Source of the DNA: Gammaproteobacteria bacterium
GTDB taxonomy: Bacteria > Pseudomonadota > Gammaproteobacteria > JAJPIJ01
Direction of reading: 5' to 3'
DNA: 64,000 nucleotides
Assembly (NCBI GenBank): GCA_022072255.1
Contig: JAJVHZ010000026.1
Coordinates: 26,533-90,532 of the forward strand
Made by a program: the position numbers and the translations under genes. Under the pieces are notes generated by a model that did not search any database, had not been told where the DNA came from, and saw nothing but the letters and a program-made list of their open reading frames with translations. Positions 1 through 12,202 of the stretch are shown here, one piece after another. The stretch's first letter is position 1. Every line of letters begins with the position of its first letter.

Positions 1-2170
<2,170 letters not shown>

Positions 2171-2364
2171 GTTCGCTGCACCCCCGTTGTAACGAGCCAC
2201 CAATGAAGTCTAGTCGCGCGCGCCACGGCCCGCCTCTGTCAGCCGTTCGCGCGGCCAGGTTTCATTCTAGCGCAGGCACATTTCGTACCGTGCCCCGAAG
2301 GCAGTGCGAGAGTTCATCGCCGCTCGAGAAGGCCAGGGCTCGGCCGGGTTCGGGAAATAGCCGA

Positions 2365-3645
2365 TCAGCGATGGGCCTGCCCGTGCGCGGCCGCGGGGAA
2401 GGTGCCCATCCGCCGCAGGGATGGAAACGCCCGCATCGCCGCACCGGTCACCAGCAATGTTGCAATGCCACCAAGAATTACCGATGGCACCAGTCCGAAC
2501 CATCGCGCCGTAACACCGGATTCGAACTCGCCCAGCTCGTTCGAGGCACCGATAAAGACCGCATTCACGGCGCTGACCCGCCCCCTGATCGCATCCGGCG
2601 TGGCCAGCTGCACGAGGATGTGCCGGATGTAGACGCTCACCATGTCGCCCGCGCCCATCACCGAGAGAGCCGCGAACGAAAGCACGGCATGGGTCGACAG
2701 GCCGAAAACGATGGTCATGACCCCGTACACCGCGACGCCTCCGAACATCCAGCGGCCGACGTTGCAGCCGATGGGCCGCAGTGCCAGTGCCAGGGAGGTG
2801 AGCGCCGCTCCGATCGCCGGCGCCATGCGCAAGGCGCCGAGCCCGACGGGACCGATGTGCAGCACGTCGCGCGCGTAGGCCGGCAGCATCGCGGTCGCAC
2901 CGCCGAACAGCACCGCGAACAGATCGAGGGTGATGGCGCCGAGCACCTCCGGGCGCGACCAGACGAAGCGCAGACCCTCGGAGAGCCCGCGCCACGACAC
3001 CGGCTCGTGCGCACTGGCCGGACGCCGCTCCAGGCGTATGGAAAGCGTGAACAGCACGCTCACGACGAACAGGCAGGCGACGAGCGAATACACGACCGAA
3101 GGCCCGGCGAGATACAGCAGGCCGCCGAGTACCGGACCGGCGATCACAGCAAGGTGAAACATCGAGGAACTGATCGCCACGGCGTGGCCGAACTTCTCCG
3201 CCGGCACCAGGTTGATCACCATTGCCTGGCCGGTGGGCATCGCAAAGGCGCGTGCGGCGCCGAAAAAGGCCAGGATGGCGAACACCGGCCAGACATTGGT
3301 CGGGCCCGTCACGCTGTACGCCAGCAGCAGCAGCGCGCACACCAGTTCTGCGCCGAAACAGAGCGCGAGGATCAAGCGGCGGTCGTGGCGATCGGCCATC
3401 TGCCCGGCGATCAGCACCAGAACGACGAAGGGCAGGAACTGCGCGAGGCCGACCAGGCCGAGGTCCAGCACGTCGCCGGTGAGGGTGTAGACCTGCCAGC
3501 CCACCGCGACGCTCTGCATCTGGACGGCGAGATTGGCGAGCAGACGCGCGCTCAGGAACAGGCGGAAGTTGCGGATCCCGAGGACGTCGAGCCCGCTCAA
3601 CAAGCCCTCCCGGTGCCGGTTGTCCGGGGCTTTCATTGTATTCAT
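2365..3645 (-). CDS. MFS transporter, EntS/MFS_3-like
   Basis: A predicted inner-membrane transporter of the major facilitator superfamily. I use the ATG at 3645 (MNTMKAPDN), giving 426 residues; the frame is open further upstream but that part is basic and cysteine-rich with no transporter character. About 12 hydrophobic segments are visible, and the loop motif GQMADRHDRRLIL between segments 2 and 3 is the MFS signature (G-x-x-x-D-R-x-x-R-R). The overall pattern, with LGIRNFRLFLSARLLANLAVQMQSVA at the N-terminus, matches the MFS_3/EntS group, which exports siderophores or drugs; the substrate cannot be read from sequence. The neighbours, aceE and the divergent gspC, give no hint about its cargo. 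Confidence 0.85.
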   Translation of the reverse strand: MNTMKAPDNRHREGLLSGLDVLGIRNFRLFLSARLLANLAVQMQSVAVGWQVYTLTGDVLDLGLVGLAQFLPFVVLVLIAGQMADRHDRRLILALCFGAELVCALLLLAYSVTGPTNVWPVFAILAFFGAARAFAMPTGQAMVINLVPAEKFGHAVAISSSMFHLAVIAGPVLGGLLYLAGPSVVYSLVACLFVVSVLFTLSIRLERRPASAHEPVSWRGLSEGLRFVWSRPEVLGAITLDLFAVLFGGATAMLPAYARDVLHIGPVGLGALRMAPAIGAALTSLALALRPIGCNVGRWMFGGVAVYGVMTIVFGLSTHAVLSFAALSVMGAGDMVSVYIRHILVQLATPDAIRGRVSAVNAVFIGASNELGEFESGVTARWFGLVPSVILGGIATLLVTGAAMRAFPSLRRMGTFPAAAHGQAHR

Positions 3646-3860
3646 GCTGCCGGCATTAAATCGGATGGAGTTCGCGTTGAAAAGCATCGCTCCGGCTGTG
3701 GACTCGCATACGGGCGGACACGAGCGGCATGAGCATCGGATGTCGCAACCGCACCGGGCAGCGCGCCGCATCCCAAAGGTAATGCCCCGGATACGGGTTT
3801 CCGCACGATTGTGCACCGGGGCACGGCGACACCGCTGCGCCCGGACGGTAAACTCATCGC

Positions 3861-4586
3861 ATGCGTTCCGCGGGAAGGAACATCAACGGCCCGGCCGGCA
3901 AGCGCGATCCCGTCGCCAGCCTCGCGACGGTATGCGCCGTCGTACTGCTGGGCCTGACCGTCGCCTGGCACGCCCGTGGCCTGCTCGCGGGGCGCGCCGA
4001 GCCGGGCGGCCAGCCGGTGGCGCCGGCGGCGATCCCCGCCACGACCAGGCCGCCGGCCGATCTCGGCGTGCTCTCGGCCTGGCATCCTTTTGGTGCGCCG
4101 ACAACCCCCGCGGAGACGGCCATGCCGATGGTGGTCGAGCAGACACCGCTCAACGTGAGACTCCACGGCGTGGTGGCCGGCCCGACGAAGGAGTCGGGGC
4201 GCGCCATCATTGCCGACGAGACGGGGGCGGAGAAGACCTACGCCGTGGGTGAGACCATCGCCGAGGGTGCCGTGCTCGCCGGCGTGGAGACCCGCAAGGT
4301 GATCATCCGCCGCGGTGAGAAGCTCGAATCCCTGCCGCTGCCGGAGGTCACCACCGGCGCACCCGAGGCCGTGGCGCCGGAAGTGCCCCTGCCGACTGCC
4401 ATCATCACCCCGCCTGCCGAGCAGCCGGTACCCGAAATTCCGCTGGAGACATCCGGGTCCGGCGAGCAGCCGCCCGAGGAGGCGTCTGCACCGGCGCCGG
4501 AAACGGGTGCGCCCGAAGCACCGTCTGCGCAGGCCGAACCGCCCGCGCCGCAGGCCCCGTTACCGCCCGACGAGCCCGTGCAGTAG
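3861..4586 (+). CDS. gspC: Type II secretion system protein C, short form without PDZ domain
   Basis: Inner-membrane clamp protein that links the secretin GspD to the assembly platform. The 241-residue protein has a short cytoplasmic N-terminus, one membrane segment at about residues 18-38 and then an HR-like domain (LNVRLHGVVAG, then GRAIIADETGAEKTYAVGE, then VIIRRGEKLESLPLP). After the HR domain comes a Pro/Glu/Ala-rich tail of roughly 75 residues in place of the PDZ domain of many GspC proteins; family members without PDZ are known (XcpP-like). It opens the plus-strand half of the locus but is separated from gspD by 407 bp, more than usual. Confidence 0.85.
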   Translation: MRSAGRNINGPAGKRDPVASLATVCAVVLLGLTVAWHARGLLAGRAEPGGQPVAPAAIPATTRPPADLGVLSAWHPFGAPTTPAETAMPMVVEQTPLNVRLHGVVAGPTKESGRAIIADETGAEKTYAVGETIAEGAVLAGVETRKVIIRRGEKLESLPLPEVTTGAPEAVAPEVPLPTAIITPPAEQPVPEIPLETSGSGEQPPEEASAPAPETGAPEAPSAQAEPPAPQAPLPPDEPVQ

Positions 4587-4993
4587 AAATCTCGGGGCCT
4601 GCTCCGACCGCGACGAGCGCCGGAGCACTGCCTGCCGCTGCCGGGGGTCGGCTCACCGCTGCCCGTGGCGAGGTATTTTCGTGAAGGACTCAGCCCCGGC
4701 CCACCGCCGCACAACGTCTCCCGCTGACCGCGCAAGGAGCCAGGGGCACGCCACCAACGATGCCGTGGCAGCGGGATGGTGTCCCGCCAACAGCCGCTCC
4801 TGACCCCTCGAAACGCCGTATCTGGGGTCCGGACGGTTTTCATTGCCCCATATCTTGCGGCTATCTGCACGGTTGTCGAGCTTTCCTTCATATTTACATT
4901 AAACTATAACTATAACTTATTGAATTTTTGTGCTAGCCTAACCCTCAAAGGCGTTATCCCGGGTCAGTTTGGCATCCGTCGGAGAGGTTGGAC
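4587..4993 (+). promoter_or_regulatory. gspC-gspD intergenic region with AT-rich promoter-like island
   Basis: No gene is supported in these 407 bases. Positions 4887-4934 form a sharp AT-rich island in otherwise GC-rich DNA, with the short direct repeat CTATAA-CTATAA. A possible promoter is TTGTCG at 4873-4878, a 16-base spacer and TACATT at 4895-4900; other -10-like hexamers (TATAAC) follow within the island. The island ends about 60 bases before the gspD start, so gspD and the downstream genes probably have their own transcript. The promoter call rests on base composition and weak hexamer matches only. Confidence 0.45.
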
Positions 4994-7366
4994 GTGAGGG
5001 TGAGAAGCGACGAAGGACTGGGACCAGCCGCCACCGCGGCGGCCGTGAAGCCCCTGCTGTCTCGTTGGCGCCTGGGGGCGCTGGCCGTGGCGCTCTGCGT
5101 CGCCATCGGTTCCACATCGCCCGCGTTCAGCGCTGACAGCGACCCGATGACCCTGAATCTCAAGGACGCGGACATCCGCGCCTTCATCGAATCCATGGCC
5201 GAGCTCACCGGCCGCAATTTCGTCATCGATCCGCGCGTTCAGGGCAAGGTCACCGTCATCTCGGCCATGCCCACGGACCCGAAGACCCTCTACGAGGTCT
5301 TCATTTCGATTCTGAAGGTGCACGGCTTCACCGCGGTGGACTCCGGAGACGTGGTGAAGATCATCCCCGACGTGGTCGCCAAGACCCAGGGCGGCGACAG
5401 CGGGCCCGGCGGCAGCTTCCTCGGCGAGGAGCCGGTCACCCGCGTCATCGAATTGAAGCACGTCACCGCCGCTGAGCTCGTGCCGGTGCTGCAGCCGCTG
5501 CTGCCGCCCGAGGCGCACATCGCAGCCCACAACGCCAGCAACGCGATCGTCATCTCCGACGCAAGAGCGAACGTCGCCCGGCTTGCACAGATCATCTCGC
5601 GCATCGACCGCAAGGTGGAACGCGATGTCGAGGTGATACGGCTGAACCAGGCGAGTGCCGGCGAGGTTGCCAAGATCCTCAACGCCACCCGCCCGCAGAC
5701 GCCGGACCCCACCACGGGCGCGGTGCCGATCGGGGTGGTCGCCGACGAGCGCACCAACAGCCTCATCATCGGCGGCGATCGGGAGACGCGCCTGCAACTG
5801 CGCACGCTCATCTCGCATCTGGACACGCCGATCAACGTGCAGAGCAACGTCGAGGTCATCTACCTGCGCAACGCCGTCGCGAAGGATCTCCTCGACACGC
5901 TGAAGGAGGTCGGCAAGAAGCTCGACGCGCGGTCGCCGCAGGATGCGGCGGCCGCTGCGGCCCAGGGTGCGGCCACCGCCGCCCCCGCGGGCGGCGGCCC
6001 GGAGGTGCAGATCTACGCCGACGAAGCGACCAACGCCCTCATCCTGCAGGGGTCCCCGGAGCGCATACGGGAGATGCGCAGCATCATCCAGTCGCTGGAT
6101 ATCCGCCGTGCGCAGGTGCACGTGGAGGGGGTCATCGCCGAGGTCAGCGCCGGCAAGGCCGCGGAGCTCGGAGTTCAATGGCGCACCAACAATCCGGATG
6201 AAGGCTTCCTCGGCGGCATCATCTTCCCGGGCACGTCCGCCGGCAACATACAGTCAATCACACCTCCGACCTTCACCCTGGGCACCGGCCTGTCGCTGGG
6301 CTTCCTGGAGGGTGCCACGGTGCGTGCGCTGGTGCGTGCGCTCGCCGCCGACAGCGCCACCAACGTGCTGGCTACCCCCTCGCTGGTCACCATGGACAAC
6401 GAGGAGGCGGAGATCACGGTCGGTCAGAACGTGCCATTCATCACCGGCCAGTTCACCACTACCGGCGCCGGCGAGGGCGTCACCAATCCGTTCCAGACGG
6501 TCGAGCGCAAGGACATCGGCGTGCTGCTCAAGGTCAAGCCGCAGATCAACGAGGGCGATACGGTGAAGCTGACCCTGGAGCAGGAGGTCTCGAGCATCTC
6601 GCCCGACACCTCCGGCGTGGACATCATCACCAACAAGCGCGCTATCAAGACGAACGTGCTCGTCGAGGACGGCCAGATGATCGTCATCGGCGGCCTGATC
6701 CAGGACGACGTGCGTCAGTCGACCCAGAAGGTGCCGCTGCTGGGCGACATCCCGGTCATTGGCAACGCCTTCCGCAATCGCCGCAGCGACGTGACCAAGA
6801 CCAACCTCATGGTGTTCCTGCAGCCGACCATCGTTCGCGACAATCTGACGGCCAACAATCTCACGATGGGCAAGTACAGCCTCATCCGCGACAAGCAGCT
6901 GGTAGAGCCATTCAATCACGTTCAGTTGCTGCCAGAGGTACAGGCCCCGAAGCTGCCGCCGTATGCCATGCCTCAACTCAGGGACGGCGAGATGCCGCCG
7001 CCGGTGGAGAGCCTGCAGAGGGGGCAGTACCTGAACACACCGCCGGGCGCAGCCACACCGCCGCCGGGCGGACAGGGCCAGGAGCTGCATTTGTCGGCGC
7101 CGCCGCTGTCCGCCACCGACGCGCCCGCGGCGACAGCGGCCCCTGCCGCGGACCCCGCGCACACGTTCGCGGTCACGGAACCGGCTCCCGCGCCGGCGAC
7201 CGCACCGCAGACCACCCCGGCTGAAATCCGCGACTCGAACCGCGTCGCCACCTCCGCCGCCTTCCCGGCCGCCGGATCGACCGGGCCCGCCGGCGCGCCG
7301 AAGGAACCCGAGCCGATACACGAGGCGCCGCGCGTTCCCGGCTTCCTGTCCTCCCGCCGGGATTGA
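4994..7366 (+). CDS. gspD: Type II secretion outer-membrane secretin
   Basis: Forms the multimeric outer-membrane channel of the T2SS. I chose the GTG at 4994 because GGAGAGG ends 6 bases upstream; a TTG at 4988 lies too close to it. The 790-residue product has a cleavable signal peptide at about residues 14-46, cut near AFSA/DSD, then an N0 domain ([20 protein letters not shown]), N1-N3 repeats with a low-complexity Ala-rich insert, and the secretin domain with GGLIQDD and [15 protein letters not shown]. The last 120 or so residues are a Pro/Ala-rich tail beyond the secretin barrel. The tail lacks an obvious pilotin-binding helix and no pilotin gene is in the window. Confidence 0.95.
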   Translation: MRVRSDEGLGPAATAAAVKPLLSRWRLGALAVALCVAIGSTSPAFSADSDPMTLNLKDADIRAFIESMAELTGRNFVIDPRVQGKVTVISAMPTDPKTLYEVFISILKVHGFTAVDSGDVVKIIPDVVAKTQGGDSGPGGSFLGEEPVTRVIELKHVTAAELVPVLQPLLPPEAHIAAHNASNAIVISDARANVARLAQIISRIDRKVERDVEVIRLNQASAGEVAKILNATRPQTPDPTTGAVPIGVVADERTNSLIIGGDRETRLQLRTLISHLDTPINVQSNVEVIYLRNAVAKDLLDTLKEVGKKLDARSPQDAAAAAAQGAATAAPAGGGPEVQIYADEATNALILQGSPERIREMRSIIQSLDIRRAQVHVEGVIAEVSAGKAAELGVQWRTNNPDEGFLGGIIFPGTSAGNIQSITPPTFTLGTGLSLGFLEGATVRALVRALAADSATNVLATPSLVTMDNEEAEITVGQNVPFITGQFTTTGAGEGVTNPFQTVERKDIGVLLKVKPQINEGDTVKLTLEQEVSSISPDTSGVDIITNKRAIKTNVLVEDGQMIVIGGLIQDDVRQSTQKVPLLGDIPVIGNAFRNRRSDVTKTNLMVFLQPTIVRDNLTANNLTMGKYSLIRDKQLVEPFNHVQLLPEVQAPKLPPYAMPQLRDGEMPPPVESLQRGQYLNTPPGAATPPPGGQGQELHLSAPPLSATDAPAATAAPAADPAHTFAVTEPAPAPATAPQTTPAEIRDSNRVATSAAFPAAGSTGPAGAPKEPEPIHEAPRVPGFLSSRRD

Positions 7367-7527
7367 ACCCCGGCGCCCGGCCCTGCACGGGTCGGGGCAC
7401 CGGCCGTCTCCGGCCGGACGCATCGCCCTCGCGATGCGCTCCCGCAAACATGCGACGCCAGTCTGCTGACAACAGCCCGTCCCTGCCGTTATTCTCAGGC
7501 CTGGAGCCACACCCGTACTGCAGCCGC

Positions 7528-9024
7528 ATGACCACCGACGCTCCGCACACCCAGGAATTCACGCGACTGCCCTTCGCCTTCGCCAAGCGGCACGGCGTGC
7601 TGGTGTCCGACGGCGATGCGGCGGTACCGCAGGTGACCTGCAAGGCTGACACCTCCGCGCAGGCCCTGCTCGAGCTGCGGCGCCTGCTCGGTCGCCCCTT
7701 CACGGTATTGGAGGTGGACACCGGGAAGTTCGACCAGATGCTGCAGCAGAGCTTCGAGGAACAGTCGACCCAGACCCAGCAGATGGTAGCCAACATCGGC
7801 GAGGAGCTGGACCTGTCGACCGCCGCGCAACAGCTCTCCGAACCGACCGACCTGCTGGAGAATGCCGACGAGGCGCCGATCATACGCCTCATCAATGCCA
7901 TGCTGTCCGAGGCGATCCGCGAGAACGCCTCGGACATCCACATCGAGCCGTTCGAGGGCCGGCTCGCCGTACGCTTCCGCGTCGACGGCGTGATGCGCAA
8001 GGTGCTGGAGCCACCGCGGCTCATCGCCCCCCTCGTCGTCTCGCGCATCAAGATCATGGCCAAGCTCGACATCGCCGAGAAGCGGCTGCCGCAGGACGGC
8101 CGTATCTCCGTGCGCATCGCCAATCGCCCCGTGGACGTCCGCGTCTCCACCCTGCCCTGCGGCCATGGCGAGCGCGTGGTCATGCGCCTGCTCGACAAGC
8201 AGGAGGGCCGGCTCCGGCTGGAAGAGATCGGCATGGACGAGCAGACCTGTGCGATGATCGACGAACTCATCCGCCGCCCGCATGGCATCCTGCTGGTCAC
8301 CGGTCCCACCGGATCCGGCAAGACCACGACGCTGTACGCCGCGCTCTCGCGCCTGAACGACGCCAGCCGCAACGTGATGACGGTGGAGGACCCCATCGAG
8401 TACTACCTCGACGGCATTGCCCAGTCGCAGGTGAACACCAAGGTCGATCTCACCTTCGCGCGCGGGCTGCGCGCCATCCTGCGCCAGGACCCCGACGTGG
8501 TGATGGTCGGCGAGATCCGCGATCTCGAGACCGCCGAGATCGCGGTGCAGGCGAGCCTCACCGGCCACCTCGTGCTCTCGACCCTGCATACCAATTCCGC
8601 GATCGGCGCCGTCACGCGTCTGCGCGACATGGGCATCGAGCCCTTCCTGATCGCCTCCAGCCTCATCGGCGTGCTGGCGCAGCGGCTGGTGCGGGTGCTG
8701 TGCACCCAGTGCCGCGAGCCGTGGCGCGGGCCGGTGAGCGAGCTCAATGCGCTCACGATCCCGCATCTGGCCGCGCCGAAACTGTTCCAGGCCAGGGGCT
8801 GCTCGCTGTGCAACCAGACCGGCTACCGCGGCCGCACCAGTATCTACGAGCTGGTGGTCGTCGACGACGAGTTCCGCCGCATGATCCATGATGGCGAAAC
8901 GGAACACGCGCTGGAAGGACGCGCCCGCGTCCGCACCCGCAGCCTGCGCGACTGCGGCCGCGACAAGGTGCTCGCCGGCATCACCTCGCCGGAGGAAGTC
9001 CTGCGCGTGATCCGCGACAGTTGA
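7528..9024 (+). CDS. gspE: Type II secretion ATPase
   Basis: Cytoplasmic hexameric ATPase that powers pseudopilus assembly. The start is the ATG at 7528, giving 498 residues, the usual GspE length; the open frame upstream is Arg-rich and unlike the family. Visible motifs are the Walker [16 protein letters not shown] at about residues 258-272, the Asp box, Walker [15 protein letters not shown], the His box and a C-terminal zinc-finger pair (CTQC and CSLC) typical of GspE. A 161-bp gap separates it from gspD and gspF follows after 89 bp. Confidence 0.97.
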   Translation: MTTDAPHTQEFTRLPFAFAKRHGVLVSDGDAAVPQVTCKADTSAQALLELRRLLGRPFTVLEVDTGKFDQMLQQSFEEQSTQTQQMVANIGEELDLSTAAQQLSEPTDLLENADEAPIIRLINAMLSEAIRENASDIHIEPFEGRLAVRFRVDGVMRKVLEPPRLIAPLVVSRIKIMAKLDIAEKRLPQDGRISVRIANRPVDVRVSTLPCGHGERVVMRLLDKQEGRLRLEEIGMDEQTCAMIDELIRRPHGILLVTGPTGSGKTTTLYAALSRLNDASRNVMTVEDPIEYYLDGIAQSQVNTKVDLTFARGLRAILRQDPDVVMVGEIRDLETAEIAVQASLTGHLVLSTLHTNSAIGAVTRLRDMGIEPFLIASSLIGVLAQRLVRVLCTQCREPWRGPVSELNALTIPHLAAPKLFQARGCSLCNQTGYRGRTSIYELVVVDDEFRRMIHDGETEHALEGRARVRTRSLRDCGRDKVLAGITSPEEVLRVIRDS

Positions 9025-9113
9025 CGCGGCCGTCCCGAGGAGTTGCCGTGCCATGAGATCAGGCCGAAACGATTCCGCGTTGCCCTTCTCCCGACGAATG
9101 CCCGCCACGCCCG

Positions 9114-10331
9114 ATGCCCGCCTATGAATTCGTAGCGCTGGACGCCGCCGGCCGCCGGCAACGCGGCGTGCTGGAGGGCGACAGCGACCGGCTGGTGCGC
9201 CAGCAGATCCGCCAGCAGGGCCTCACCCTGCTCACGATCGCCGAGCTCTCGCAGCGCAAGGCCCCCGGCAAGAAGGCCGGGTTCAAGCTCTTCTCGCCGC
9301 GCCTGCGTGGCGATCACCTGGCCATGCTCACCCGGCTGCTGTCGGCACTGATCCGATCCGGGCTGCCCCTGGACGATGCACTCTACGCCGCCTCGGAGCA
9401 GACCGAGCACGCGGCGACTCGCCGCGTGATGATGGAGGTGCGCGCGCGCGTGCTGGAAGGTCAGAGTCTGGCGCACGCGATGCACACCATGCCCGGGGTG
9501 TTTCCCGAGCTGTACACCGCAACGGTGAGCGCCGGTGAGCAGTCCCCACGCCTCGGCATGATCCTCGAACGCCTGGCCGATTACATCGAGGATCAGCAGC
9601 AGATGCGGCAGAGGCTGCAGCTCGCCATGCTGTATCCGGCGATCCTGACAATCGTCGCGGTGCTCGTCATCGCCGGCCTGCTCACCTACGTCGTGCCGGA
9701 GGTGGTGAAGATCTTCGAAAACATGGATCAGAAGCTGCCGTTACTGACGGTGGGTCTCATCGCAGTAGCCGATTTCGTCAAGAACTGGGGGCTTTACGTC
9801 CTGTTCGCCCTGGTGAGCGCCTTCGTCATCTTCAAGCAGATTGTGAAGCGGCCCGCCCCGCGCAGGCGCTGGCACCTGTTCCTGATGGGACTGCCGATAG
9901 TCGGCCGGGTCCTGCGCGAGGCCGATGCCGGGCGTTTCGCGCGCACGCTGTCGGTGCTGTTGCAGAGCGGCGTGTCCATGCTCGAGGCGCTGCGCATCAC
10001 CTCCAAGGCGCTGGTGATGGTGCCGATGCGCGAGGCGATCGCGACGGCCGCCACCAACGTGCACGAGGGCGTCTCCCTGCACCAGGCGATACGCCAGACC
10101 AGGCGCATCCCGCTGCTGACCGCGCATCTGATCGCCAACGGCGAGGCGAGCGGTAATCTGGAGGCCATGCTGGAGACCGCCGCGCGCACGCACGAGCGCA
10201 ACGTGCAGACCACGCTGCAGACGCTGCTGGCGCTGCTGGAACCGCTGTTGATACTCACGATGGGCGTGATCGTCTGCCTGATAGTCGTCGCCATCCTGCT
10301 GCCCATCTTCGACCTCAACACGCTCGTATGA
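9114..10331 (+). CDS. gspF: Type II secretion inner-membrane platform protein
   Basis: Polytopic platform protein that couples GspE to the pseudopilus. The 405 residues match the family length and show two T2SF repeats: the first around HLAMLTRLLSALIRSGLPLDDAL, the second around FARTLSVLLQSGVSMLEALRI. Membrane segments lie at about residues 170-190, 222-242 and 375-398. The N-terminus (MPAYEFVALDAAGRRQRG) is typical and supports the start. It is the last gene of the plus-strand half; about 200 bp of non-coding sequence separates it from the convergent gspM end, and no clear rho-independent terminator is visible there. Confidence 0.96.
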   Translation: MPAYEFVALDAAGRRQRGVLEGDSDRLVRQQIRQQGLTLLTIAELSQRKAPGKKAGFKLFSPRLRGDHLAMLTRLLSALIRSGLPLDDALYAASEQTEHAATRRVMMEVRARVLEGQSLAHAMHTMPGVFPELYTATVSAGEQSPRLGMILERLADYIEDQQQMRQRLQLAMLYPAILTIVAVLVIAGLLTYVVPEVVKIFENMDQKLPLLTVGLIAVADFVKNWGLYVLFALVSAFVIFKQIVKRPAPRRRWHLFLMGLPIVGRVLREADAGRFARTLSVLLQSGVSMLEALRITSKALVMVPMREAIATAATNVHEGVSLHQAIRQTRRIPLLTAHLIANGEASGNLEAMLETAARTHERNVQTTLQTLLALLEPLLILTMGVIVCLIVVAILLPIFDLNTLV

Positions 10332-10535
10332 CCAGGCTGCGGCGCCGATGATGTCGCAACGTCGGGCGTCACCTTCGGCAATGGTCCGACAGCGACGCTG
10401 GCTCCCACACGGAGACCTCCGGTCGAGACCCCTATGCAGAATGGCCGCGCGGCCGGCCTGCAACAGGGCGCAAATCCCGCGTGCCGCGTGAGCCTGCCCG
10501 CGCCGGGGAAGGCGCGGCCGTCCGGTCGCGCATGT

Positions 10536-11021
10536 TCACGGTACACCGAGCGTGACGTCGATGTCGGCGTTGCCGGGCTCCGAGCCGCGCGTGGCGCTGA
10601 ATGCCTCGACACGCAGCCCATACTGCTGTCGCAGCGTCGCCAGCCAGAGCAATGCCGTGTCGAACCGCGCCTGTTCCAGGCTGAGTTCGACGCTGCCGGC
10701 ATCCCCGGGGCCGACATTCCCGATCCGTTCCGTCAACCCGGCCGCCTCGGCACTCTCCTGCACGACGTTCTGCGCAACGGCTCCGTCCGGCAGGGAGCCC
10801 GCTACGACCTGCTGGGCTCGCAGTGCGTCGGCCTCCGCGGCGGCTTTCTGGAGCTCCTGGAACAGGGTGGTCTTCGCTGCACGCTCCGCCGTCGCCGCCT
10901 TGAGCTCGTTCTGCAGCGGTTCGACGACGAGGACGTAAGCCAGCAACGACGCCATCACCAGCACGCCGATGGACAGCAGCAGCCGCTCGCGCTCGGCCAG
11001 ATTCTCCCACCAATCCTTCAT
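10536..11021 (-). CDS. gspM: Type II secretion protein M
   Basis: Bitopic inner-membrane protein that partners GspL. The 161 residues hold a short cytoplasmic start with WWENLAERERLLL, one membrane segment at about residues 15-35, an alpha-helical stretch with coiled-coil character (residues 36-75) and a periplasmic ferredoxin-like domain. The length and layout match GspM. It overlaps gspL by 4 bases, showing translational coupling, and is the last gene of the minus-strand half. No gspN follows. Confidence 0.88.
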   Translation of the reverse strand: MKDWWENLAERERLLLSIGVLVMASLLAYVLVVEPLQNELKAATAERAAKTTLFQELQKAAAEADALRAQQVVAGSLPDGAVAQNVVQESAEAAGLTERIGNVGPGDAGSVELSLEQARFDTALLWLATLRQQYGLRVEAFSATRGSEPGNADIDVTLGVP

Positions 11022-12202
11022 GGCGCACTTCCTTTCATGACGATACGCGTCTCGCCCTGCACCGTCGTGGGCACTCCGGTGGCCGCCGCGATGCGTTCGG
11101 CGATCTGTCCGACCGTCGCCGTATCACCCGGCTGCACCTCGAGGCTGAGCTGGCCTTCCCTGAAGGTGATGTTGCCGACCTCCACTCCGGGTATCGATTG
11201 CAGCACGGAGGCGGCGTTCACATAGAGGTCGAGGAAGTCGCCGGCGCCGGAGCCGCTGCGCAGGGCGGCGAGGGCCTGATCGGCCTGGGCATCCATGTTC
11301 ACCACCCGCTTGACCTCCGGGAAGGCCTCGCGAAACAGCTCCCCGCTGCGACGATCCAGGTCCGCATTGGCGCGCTTCAGCGCATACAGATCCCAGCCCG
11401 ACCAGCCGAGGTGGACAAGCAGTGCCGCCAGGGCCACCACGATCGCCGGCAGGAAACGCAGCAGCCCACCGCCCCTTTGTGCGCGGTACTCGCCCTGCAG
11501 AAGATCGATCTTGCACGGCTGACTGTGCAGCGCCTGCGCGAACACGGCGGCAAGCACCGGCGGCAGAGCCTGCTGCTCCACCGGCTTGCCCATTTCCGCC
11601 GCAATCCTCGCAACCTCCGCGGCGGACACCGATTCGGCGTCATACCAGAGCCTGGCTGGCGCCTGCGCGTCACCGAAGCGCTGCAATACGGAGGGCAGCA
11701 GCTCCGCCTCGATCGCGAACCCGCCGGTGACCGCCGTGCGGACTATCGCATTGCCATGATCGATGAGCACGCTGCGCGTGCCGTCCGTCCAGGGCAGGGC
11801 GAGCGGCTCCGGCAGCACTGCGTCCGGCGTGATGCCGGCGTCCTGCAGCGGCTTGAGGAACGCGCGCAGGGCCTCGCCGTTCATTACCGCCACCGGCACC
11901 ATGCCATCGGCCCCCTTCGGGCCGATGGCGAAATGCAGGCCCTCGACCTTGCCCGCCAGTTGCTCCTCGAGCGCGAACGGCACTGCCATGCGGATCTCGC
12001 TCGTGCTGCGGGCCGGCACCTGCACCTGGTGCAGGGTGACGGAGGTCCCCGGCATCAGTGCCACCACGCGCTGGCCGCGGCAGAGTCGCGCGATCTCCTC
12101 GAGCGACCCGCGCGCGGCGCCCTTGGCCGCGTCGACGGCCAGGCGGGCGTATTCCCAGACGTCCGGGATACCCGCCGGTCTGATCAGCACCGCCTCACTC
12201 AT
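11018..12202 (-). CDS. gspL: Type II secretion protein L
   Basis: Inner-membrane protein that recruits the GspE ATPase to the platform. Starting at the ATG at 12202 (MSEAVLIRP) gives 394 residues and an 8-base overlap with gspK; the open frame upstream of this is Arg-rich and lies inside gspK. The N-terminal 230 or so residues form the actin-like cytoplasmic domain (motif VPFALEEQLAGKVEGLHFAI), followed by one membrane segment at about residues 250-270 and a periplasmic ferredoxin-like domain that resembles that of GspM. Confidence 0.9.
   Translation of the reverse strand: MSEAVLIRPAGIPDVWEYARLAVDAAKGAARGSLEEIARLCRGQRVVALMPGTSVTLHQVQVPARSTSEIRMAVPFALEEQLAGKVEGLHFAIGPKGADGMVPVAVMNGEALRAFLKPLQDAGITPDAVLPEPLALPWTDGTRSVLIDHGNAIVRTAVTGGFAIEAELLPSVLQRFGDAQAPARLWYDAESVSAAEVARIAAEMGKPVEQQALPPVLAAVFAQALHSQPCKIDLLQGEYRAQRGGGLLRFLPAIVVALAALLVHLGWSGWDLYALKRANADLDRRSGELFREAFPEVKRVVNMDAQADQALAALRSGSGAGDFLDLYVNAASVLQSIPGVEVGNITFREGQLSLEVQPGDTATVGQIAERIAAATGVPTTVQGETRIVMKGSAP

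Noticed and set aside
7495..9108. A 537-codon minus-strand frame opposite gspE
   Set aside because: gspE on the plus strand has Walker A, Walker B and zinc motifs; the opposite frame is unlike any protein.
10332..10535. A bidirectional terminator between gspF and gspM
   Set aside because: The only palindrome (GGCCGCGCGGCC near 10444) has no T-run in either direction.
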